From positions 3,156,768 to 3,220,767 of the forward strand of contig CAJINV010000009.1 of assembly GCA_905178155.1 (NCBI GenBank): DNA of 64,000 nt, given 5' to 3'. This document shows positions 56,230 to 64,000 of this stretch, in pieces. The notes beneath the pieces are model-generated. The model did no database searches. It saw nothing but the letters and a program-made list of their open reading frames with translations, and was not told where the DNA came from. Numbering within the stretch: the first letter of the stretch is position 1; every line of letters begins with the position of its first letter. Source of the stretch: Amoebophrya sp. A120. Taxonomy: Eukaryota; Sar; Dinophyceae; Syndiniales; Amoebophryaceae. The position numbers and the translations under genes were made by a program.

Positions 56230-59200
56230 ATGGACGCGCTTTTCGGGGACCTGCAGACCGATTTGGAGAACGAATCGTGGGCCAACGCGTTGGAAATCGC
56301 GGAAGAAATTCTGTCCCAATGTGACGAGAAGCCCGCGGAAAAAGCAGCGGCCGCGGAGGCGAGGCTGTACGCTTTCGTAAAACTCGGCCGGTTTACCGAC
56401 GTGGTCAAGGAAGCCGAGGAAAGCGACGCGGCAGGGAGATTGTTGAAGGCGTATAGATTTAGATTGATTTTTGTTGTTCATCGGCGATGAAATCGTGTTA
56501 ATCTGACATCTTTGATCTGTATCCTGTGCTGATCGGAATTGAGACTACTTTTGCTTTCAGTTGAATTTAACGCATGAACCTCCCTATTCGCCCCGGTTAG
56601 AGCCCATTTCCTCTTTTATTACTCTACTCATGAAAAATAAAAAAATTCATCTCTATCTGGTTCAACATGAATTTTTTAGCTACGCCCAGTACCGACTTGG
56701 GCAATTCTCGGAAGCGAAGGCCCTCCTCGGAGGTGCTGCTGCATCCAGCGACGACCCATTTGTGAGAAACCTTCTCGCTCAAATAGACTACCAGCAAGGA
56801 AATTTCTCTTCCGCGGAGAAAGTTTTTGCAGCGCTCGCCAAGGACGGACAGGAAGACGCGAATTTGAATTTAGCCTGCGTTATCAAATGCAACAATGTCT
56901 CGGTCTGGAAAGTTGCAACTTGTGATGCGTGTTTCGGATCCTACAAAGATCTGTGATGCAGAACGTGCAAAAAGTGCCCACTTCTGGCCATGCTGACGGG
57001 GCATTTCTCATGCAGAATACGCATCACCAAGGAGCTGCAGAACCTGTGATGCTAGGCCCTGCATTCCAGACGTGGGGGAGCTTGGAAAAACTGCATTACA
57101 AGTCTCAGAATCTTCCAGACCCAGACATTTCTGCATTTGATATGCGTGCAGGAAGCAAGCTCGGCGGCGGGACTGGGCCTGGGGGTGCTGAAAAAGTTCC
57201 ACGACCTGGCACCGAAACAGTATTTGGATTTTACACTGCGATAGAGAAGATAGAAGACTCTTGGAGGTTGTGTTTCTTGTATGGTTGCATGTTGTTTTTT
57301 TTCCGTCGTAGCTGCAATGTGAATCTTTGCAAGGGAAATGCAAATATAATAACCACGGCCCGGGTTTTGTTCCTGAACCTGAAGAAAGCAAAGAAATTTA
57401 TTCCCGCACGACCACATTGGCAATGTATCCCATTCTCTCAGGTGGGTGTCGCAATACAACATTGGGTCCGCGGAACTGGGGGCAGGACAGCTCAACGCCG
57501 CACTGAAATCTCTCCTGAATGCACTCGCTGGCTGCATGAAGGACCCGTCTCACAGGGAAGAGGTACAGGTAGTGTTGCTTCTTGTTCTTCACAACATCGC
57601 GTTTGCATTTTTGGTCACCCGAAGTAGTAGAAGTAGTAACTAACGGAAGATCGAATTCTGATTCTACAGGACCTCTCCCAGATCCGAGCGCAGCTGGGGG
57701 TAGTTTACCAAAAGCTGAACCAAGAGAAACAAGCCACAGCGAACTACGAAAAAGTAGCACCAAGCAGTAGTCTCACGAACCTGGTGGTCACGAACAATCA
57801 GATGGCGCTGAAGGTGGCCCATGACACGAGCAAGTGCAATGAGGCGATCAAGAAGATCACGAATGCGGTGTCCAGCTGCAGTACTACAACCAGTGCCGCG
57901 TCTTCGAGCAGCACGGCGATAAGTAAAACCGTCCTTGATTCCACCTCGTTTAACAAGGCGGCGCTGCTGGTGATGGGGAAAAAGGAAGCAGCGGTGGAGG
58001 CGTTGAAGGAAATGGAACCCAGCAGCAAAAAAATCGTGCTAGAGGCGAGTCAGGCGTTTCTCAAGAAGGATTTGGGTCTGTGCGAGCAAATTCTGATAAA
58101 AGGCGGCGAAGGTGGGCGTGGGGAAGACAGTGCCGCTGCCGTCAGTGCGCTAGGTATAAATTAATATGCTTGTTTGGAAGTGTGCGTGCTTCCATGGACT
58201 GTATTTGAGGTTGAGATCGTTCAGCAGCAGGTGGTACAAATTGAGTCAAGGAGGCCAGCATAGTACAACCTCAATTTTCATACAACAGGCGAATTCTACT
58301 CCACGCACCTGAAGGACGAACAGAAAGCCATCGCGTACTATATGACCTGCTCAAACGTTACAACCTCAAACGTTACAATAGAATCGGGATTTTGTCCTGC
58401 ATAATGAGCATGACAGACTCGCAGACCATTCCACTTTCTGCAACACAAATTTCGGCAGATTGTAGTGCGGTTTGGGACGACTCCGGAACTTGTCATGCGC
58501 AGTCCTATGAGAGTTGGCTAGATCATGCATTTCTTGCATCACAGATTTCCAGACTCTATTGTAACGTTTGAGATTGTAACGTTTGAGCAGGTCATATACT
58601 ACTCCAAGCTCCCCGCCGACCAGAGGCTGGCGGCTTTGGACACACTGTGCGCGTTTGCCTGGAAGCAAAAAAAGCCGGAGGAAGTGTTGCGACATTTGAG
58701 GGAAGCCATGGAATCGGTGAAGGCAGATGCGGAGAAACTGAAGGTATTGATGCTGATACTTCTGATAAATGTAAGTACTAGATTGAAGATGTACTGGCAT
58801 GCGTATATGCATGACAGAGTGTGTTTCTCATGCTCTCGGTACATTTTTCATACTTGTGAACTGAAAATGAAAATTCCATCAGACCGTCCTCCAAACCGCT
58901 TTCAAGTGGGCAAAGAACCACCTTCACGACGCGGCCTTCCAGCAGGAAATCACGCAGCTTTACCTCGAGCAGATTGACAAAAGCGACGCGTTTTTCCTCC
59001 AGCAGCGGGTTTTCAACCTCACCTGCGGGTCCTCAGCGGCACGAGGACCACCTGGCGGGAAGATGACTAGTTCGAACAGTAAAAGCACAGGAGCTGCTGG
59101 TAGTGCAACTGTTCCACCAGCTAAAGACGCGCTGGAGAAAGGGTTTCAGCTCGCGATCGACCTGTTTGAGAAAAACAACAACGACAGCGCAATGGACTTG

Positions 59201-59815
59201 GATTTTGAAGAACTGGAGCAACAGGGCATCCCCACGCGGCTGATGGCGAAGGCCAAGAGTCTGTCTAGCACGACCGCAGGAACTGCTACTGCTGGGCCTG
59301 ACGGTATCACAGGAAAAAATTGTTTCACTGTGATGGTTTTGCAAGATCCGCATCACAAGTTTGCTACACATGACACAGAAAATTTGTCATGCGTGCTTCG
59401 GCAAACACGCTTAAAAATCCAATGCCTTGCAGGTGTAGCAAGACAAATAGTTCTGTGTATACACTCTGTGCATCACAAGTTCACCGTGAAACAGTTTTTT
59501 CTTGCGATAGACGGCCAGGCCGGAGTGAAGAAGAAGCGCAACCGGAAGCCCCGATACCCGAAGGATTTTGACCCGAAAAATCCGGACAAGTTTCCCAAGC
59601 CCGACCCAGAGAGGTGGCTGCCGAAGCAGCAGAGGTCGTACTACAAGGCGCCGAAGGGAAAGCGAGGCAACCGAAACGTGATCAAGGGGGGCCCCCAGGG
59701 CGCGGTCACCGGTGGGAATGCGGAGAAAACCGGGCCGTCTACCCTGCAAAACACAAAGATCGAAACGGAGGTGGTGGCGCGAAAAGCGAATAAGAACAAG
59801 AAGAAAAAGAAGTGA
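56230..59815 (+). CDS. SRP72: Signal recognition particle subunit SRP72
   Basis: SRP72 forms a heterodimer with SRP68 on SRP RNA for cotranslational targeting to the ER. Nine exons (56230-56450, 56680-56880, 57148-57240, 57442-57568, 57670-58153, 58289-58340, 58602-58743, 58883-59304, 59515-59815) total 2043 nt, 680 residues, close to the human length of about 671. The N-terminal two thirds is TPR-like helical repeat (for example AYAQYRLGQFSEAKALL, SQYNIGSAELGAGQLNAALK). The C-terminus has the diagnostic RNA-binding motif: a basic run, then PRYPKDFDP, PDPERWLPKQQRSYY and a GGPQGAV-like segment, ending in poly-lysine. Three introns are introners. Four are GT-AG (56451-56679, 57569-57669, 58154-58288, 58744-58882). 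The intron 57241-57441 begins AT if the best phase is kept. Start at 56230 matches a short N-terminal helix; an upstream in-frame extension lacks ATG support. Confidence 0.92.
56881..57142. mobile_element. Family A introner (262 bp)
   Basis: Direct repeat TGCGT; starts TATCAAATGCAACAATGTCT, ends CATTTGATA. Confidence 0.94.
58341..58596. mobile_element. Family H introner (256 bp)
   Basis: Direct repeat TACTA; starts TATGACCTGCTCAAACGTTA, ends AGCAGGTCATA. Same length as and closely similar to the TBCD copy at 18658-18913. Confidence 0.94.
59305..59509. mobile_element. Family F introner (205 bp)
   Basis: Direct repeat GACGG; starts TATCACAGGAAAAAATTGTT, ends TCTTGCGATA. Lies just before the RNA-binding motif exon. 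Confidence 0.94.
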
Positions 59816-60830
59816 GATTGAAAGCGGATGCAACTTCGGAACAGTTGCTCGCTTTTTCCTTCCAGTAAGTTCGATGATGAGACCCGCCCAGTACTAGTGC
59901 TGTTGTTTTTCTTTTTACCCCACCTCCTGAGGACTTCCGCAGTCGTGAGTGTTAAAAGTCAGAACCACTTCTGTTACGACTTGCCTTACGACTTGCCCTT
60001 TGTTCAATATTTTCATCATGACCCGAGTTACAACCCGACGACAAATCATAAACCCAAAGTTTTCATCTCTACGGGAGAAGAAAGTCCAGTATAATCAGAG
60101 GTGCAGCGTGATAGATAGGAAAAAGAGCCTTCGTGCGTCGAGTTCTTCGACCCGGATGGCATATGTGCCCTGCAACAGGAGTGCAGACGGCGAGTTTTGA
60201 GCGTGGTGTTTGTACCACCGCTCGCGCATCATGCGCATGATGGCCTTGGTCGTTGTTCATCGCCGGTAGAAGATGAATGTTGACTGCAAGTACTTCACAG
60301 CAACTGCAGCTTTTCTTCAGAGTGTTATAGATGTAGTTGCAGCTTGGTGGACGTCATGATTGATATCTAAGTAGCGTTTGAGATGAGGGACGATAGTTAG
60401 AGGAGATGCGGCTCTGCCACTTTTGCGAGCGCGCCGAGAGAGCCGAAAGTTTCGAGTTGGATGAAAGAGTCGTTTTCTACGAGAATTTTCCCCGCACCGG
60501 TGGTCGTCGTGAACTTGTTGACAAAACATAATATCGTTTGTTCGGCATCGGCCTTTCGTAGTACTTGATATTCTACTCACGGCTCTCATTTGTCTGGAAC
60601 GCCGGTGTTGTGTTACTGTGCACAATTGGCGAGCAAAGTAAAAACTATGGATTATCTTCATAGAACAAGCAGCATTTGCCTTTGCTAGTGAAAGTACAGG
60701 AAGCAGAACTAGAGCACCGTGGCTTCTACCAACAAAGGACAGAACGGGAGGAGAAGATTCTAAAATGATACAACGCGACCGCGGTGTAGTTCCCGCTCAG
60801 CTTAATACTTCTCCAACCTGCTACAAGAAG
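59816..60830. other. Intergenic, nothing identified
   Basis: No exon pattern. An in-frame ATG at 60765 could extend the next gene by 22 residues. Confidence 0.55.
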
Positions 60831-63248
60831 ATGCTGACATCAACTTTTTCGCTCGCCCTGCTGCAGCTCAGCTTTTTCTCCAGCGTGATGCTGACGAAAG
60901 CCGAGCTGGTTTCCAAGTTTGCCGTGGAGGAGAAGGAAGAGGAAGCCGAAACGGGTATCCTCAGTACAAACGTCCCCACCCCATATTTGTAATGCATACC
61001 TGCATGTGCATGCTGAAAGTGTTTGTCATCCGGAGCCCCATGAGAAGCATTTTCTAATTGTGCTTTGGAATTTGTCATGCTGCAATCAGCATGATATACT
61101 AGATCTGTGATGCCTCTGAACTACCTCAAACAGCACTACGCTACGAGTCCAAATTTGTCATGGGGAACAGCCGAAACTTGTGGACTTGTCTAGCCGATTC
61201 CCCATCTTGACTATGGGGTGGGGACGTTTTTACATAGGATAACGGGCGGCATCAAGTGCGGACCCGACTGCTACGCCAACAGTCTGCGCGGGTCCAAGAA
61301 GAAACCCGGAGCAGCGGGGGAAGAGGAGCTGGCGGAGGAGCCGGAGGAAGAGGCGGAGCCCGCAGCGGAGGGGCCGGCGGAAGGTACTTTTACAAAACGA
61401 TGTGGAAAATATTTAACTTCTTATGCGGGCACTGGATCGGTTTTTTTTTGCATTCCCAATAGGATTTGCACATAGAAGAAGTTTTCATGCGTTGGAATGC
61501 ATGAGAGTTCGTAAATCGTAATAGAAGTTGTACCACTCTTGCGCAGAAGCAACACAAAGCACCATGATGAATATAGTCTATTCATTAAACTCTGATTGCA
61601 CCAAGGTATGGAGCGGCTGGACATCAAGATTCAGAAGAAAAAAATCACCAAAGAGGAACTATGAGAGTGCACAAGTTCTGCCCCTTCCCCTCATTTGTGC
61701 ATGCAAAATACTTATCAAATGAACATCTATGTCTATCGTCGAAGCACTGTCTGCATGACAAACTCTGGAACTCCAAGTAGTACCTACTGCAAGCCATATG
61801 CACATTTGTCACCGGGAGCCACATAATTTCTGCCCTTGCTTGTATCGCTGCTCATGCCATACAATTGAGGGGGAAGGGAGGTTGTGCACTCTGATAGGAA
61901 TCCGAATTGTTCCTGAAGCTGGACATCGACCACAACATGGTCTTGGACGGAAAAGAAGGGGGTGAGTGCCCAGTCAAAAAGGCGTATCAAATGCAAAAAT
62001 GTCTGGGTCTGGAAGGTTGGAACTTGTGATGCTAGCTTTGCACTCTAAAAACATCTGTACTGCATGACCAGCAAGAGGAGTCTAGTTTGTGCTACGCGGG
62101 GAGGGCGTTTGTCATGCGGAGTAGGCATCAGGAAGCCCTCTAAAAATCTGTAATGCTAGGGCGTGCATTACAGACGTCCTGGGTCATGCAAAACATGCAT
62201 GACAAGTCTCAGAATTTTCCAGACCCAGACATTTTTGCAATCCATAAGGCGGACGAGCTGGCGAATCCGGATCCGAAGAAGCGTAGGATTTGCAAATATC
62301 GATCTGGGTCGACGTCTGGAGAAGTGAAACTTGTATTGCTTGGCTGGCGTTCCTGCAAAATCTGTATTGCCTGGTCGCGAAGCGCGAAAGCTGAAGCTCC
62401 GTTTAAAACACATTTTTCAGTGTGCGCACTGCGCATGGGAGTGCGTCGGACCCAAGAACTACTTAGTAGCAAGCTTAGAACTGTAGCTCGCGTCATGATG
62501 CACAGTTCATCCGCATCACATATTCAGTCCCAGACCCAGATCGAAGATGTTTGCAATGCATAAAGCGGGACGGAAAGCTGTCGGTGGACGAGCTGCACTC
62601 GGTCTGCGACACGATCTGCAAGCCGGGCTCGGAAGCGGCCGCGTCTCTCGACGAGGCCACAGTGACCGCGGTCTGCAACTGCTGCCCCGCCAAAAGCGTG
62701 ACCAAGACCAAGTCGAAAAAGAAGGAGAAGCAGAAGGAAAAGAAGGTCACCGTCACCAGCAACGCGGCGGGAGGAGACGAAGGTATAGATACTTCTGTGA
62801 GTTTTACCCTGAGCAAAAACTGCGTTTCCACCCCCGAGTTGTCAAGTTGGGAACTTAGCAGCACAAGAACCAGAAGTTCTTTTGGGAGTTACACATTGGA
62901 AATTCTTTCCTGTATAATTGTGGTACAGTTTAGCACGCATAAGCAAAGCCGCAATGCAAAGCTGTTGTCTTATCCTTATTTCAGCATTGCAAACTTTTCC
63001 AAAAGTAGAAACACTAGAAAATACTTCTCATGTTCTTGTTGGGGATGCGCATTACATACTGTTCTTTTATTGATTGCAAATCTGCATGACATCAACGAAC
63101 TCGACCAAATCCAGCTGCCGGCGAGGGATCCAGCTTTTTCCAGGATGCCGATGGCGCGATGGAGCGGTCCTCCAGCGGCAGCGCACCGGTCCAGCAAACC
63201 TTATCCCGCACAGAAAATGCTCCTCCTACTGCTTCGCACGCAGTGTAG
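60831..63248 (+). CDS. Secreted acidic protein with EF-hand-like loop(s)
   Basis: Exons 60831-60955, 61247-61383, 61606-61659, 61902-61984, 62252-62283, 62568-62781 and 63144-63248 give 750 nt, 249 residues. The start at 60831 leaves a typical signal peptide (hydrophobic LALLQLSFFSSVML). A Glu/Ala/Pro-rich acidic stretch follows, then KKKITKEEL...LFLKLDIDHNMVLDGKE, whose 12-residue loop fits an EF hand (D1, D3, N5, L8, D9, E12). A second, less canonical KKRDGKLSVDELHSV helix-loop follows, then Cys-rich, Lys-rich and Ser-rich sequence. A calcium-binding ER or secretory protein is a reasonable inference. The 62782-63143 intron boundary is uncertain by 1 nt: the alternative shifts frame and ends near 63295. 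Introns 61384-61605 (GT-AG) and four introners separate the other exons. Confidence 0.65.
60956..61241. mobile_element. Family D introner (286 bp)
   Basis: Direct repeat ACGGG; starts TATCCTCAGTACAAACGTCC, ends ACATAGGATA. Confidence 0.93.
61660..61896. mobile_element. Family E introner (237 bp)
   Basis: Flanks GGAAC and GGAAT; starts TATGAGAGTGCACAAGTTCT, ends CACTCTGATA. It interrupts the EF-hand-like helix. Confidence 0.9.
61985..62246. mobile_element. Family A introner (262 bp)
   Basis: Direct repeat AGGCG; starts TATCAAATGCAAAAATGTCT, ends CAATCCATA. Confidence 0.94.
62284..62562. mobile_element. Divergent family A introner (279 bp)
   Basis: Direct repeat AAGCG; starts TAGGATTTGCAAATATCGAT, ends GCAATGCATA. 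The arms share ATCGATCTGGGTC-like variants, so it is a separate subfamily. Only a 32-nt exon separates it from the previous introner. Confidence 0.87.
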
Positions 63249-64000
63249 AAGTACTTACTTTCTTGTCATGCGTAGTAATTTATTCCAAACAATAGGTCCG
63301 CGCGTCGATTGTCATGTTTGAAATTGCATGAGAAAAAAGTGGCAGACTTTGTAGTTTTCCACTGCGGGTTTTTTTTCTGGCGGATAAGATTCCCTGCGCG
63401 GTGCCGGGGCAATGAAGCAGGAGGTGTGAGGAGCGTGGTGGAAGCCGAAGAGGAATGAAAAGGAAGATGATTTGATTTCCAAGAAAAGTAGGAATTGGGA
63501 AGGGAAACAAACGTACCAGACACAATAAATCAGACACATTGAATTAGGAGAAGCGATGAACTACAACCCAAGTAAAAATATGCTACGTCTACTTTAGCAG
63601 GAGTAGGGGAAAATAAAAATATTTATGATGTTGCAGGATACTTGTACAAATCTTGTATTAAAAATTCTGTAGGTGGTTTTAAGAGCAATACCCCGACTCC
63701 AAAGCCCCCCCACCCCGAGAATAAGTGCCTAAACCACGACGGGGCCAGAAGTTGTGAAAAGTTTGTACCAATTGTTGTATGATAATGGAAACGATTCAGA
63801 TTTGAAATACGAAAACGAGTCCAAATGATGATAAAGAATACTGTTGTACTGTATCGGAAATTAAAATTCATTAATCACGCTAGCAGCAGCTAGAAACTGA
63901 CCGGAGCTCTGGTAATAGCTGCCTGCGAGCACGGTTACTGTTTCTGCCTCGGGTCGACGTGATACAGCTTGGCGGGTTCAATTTGATGTCCGCAATGGAG
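63249..64000. other. Right-edge region, nothing identified
   Basis: Overlapping minus-strand frames of 73-85 codons at 63266-63539 lack any domain and exclude one another. No exon pattern to the window end. Confidence 0.5.

Noticed and set aside
62784-62850. Family D-like left arm inside the intron 62782-63143
   Set aside because: CCTGAGCAAAAACTGC resembles family D, but no matching right arm or direct repeat was found, so it is not counted as an introner.

Overview
The window is nuclear DNA of a eukaryote, most likely a dinoflagellate-lineage alveolate of the Amoebophrya/Syndiniales type. The reasons are: intron-split genes for tubulin cofactor D, SRP72 and a guanylate-binding-protein GTPase; ten or so consecutive genes on one strand after a single divergent switch; and coding sequence packed with short transposon-like introns (introners), as reported from Amoebophrya genomes. 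The species is inferred from these traits, not proven.

Layout. A minus-strand gene (1-3093) runs off the left edge. A 3.9 kb divergent intergenic region follows, holding an AT-rich and a GC-rich block. Every later confident gene is on the plus strand: an unknown signal-peptide protein (7011-12974), tubulin cofactor D (13963-23451), a GBP-type large GTPase with three SH3-like repeats at its N-terminus and a C-terminal CaaX box (24233-30721), an ShK-domain coiled-coil membrane protein (31762-37620), a type II membrane protein (38836-43084), a 61-residue protein (44946-45599), an unknown protein with an unresolved 5' end (to 53252), an elongin-B-like protein (54072-55148), SRP72 (56230-59815) and a secreted EF-hand-like protein (60831-63248).

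The outstanding feature is the introners. I count 59 elements, nearly all 100-330 bp, each interrupting a gene. Apart from one short element (1979-2081), they share one architecture: a 5-bp direct repeat, an element starting TAT and ending ATA with terminal inverted repeats, then the same 5 bp. Removing the element plus one copy of the 5-bp repeat restores the reading frame every time. Complete models built on this rule have total lengths divisible by three (tubulin cofactor D 5397 nt, GBP 3009, ShK gene 3006, type II protein 2532, 7011-12974 gene 4971, SRP72 2043). By terminal sequence they fall into at least 12 families. First 20 bases or fewer: A TATCAAATGCAAAAATGTCT; B TATCAAAAGGAAAAATCCCC; C TATGGAAGTGTCAGGATTGA; D TATCCTGAGTAAAAACGTCC; E TATGACAGTGCACAACTCCC; F TATCGCAAGAAAAAACTGTT; G TATTACAATGAAAAATGCCC; H TATGACCTGCTCAAACGTTA; I TATGAAATGCAAAAGCATCG; J TATCCAGCAAAAAACAACCA; K TATCCGAGAAAGAAAAGGCT; L TATCCCCGAGAAAAAAGCAG. 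A second intron class in the same genes is ordinary GT-AG, about 85-230 bp, with no direct repeats.

Functionally the recognisable genes are housekeeping (tubulin folding, signal recognition particle) or membrane/secretory. I see no operon-like pathway grouping. No transposase gene is visible in the window.
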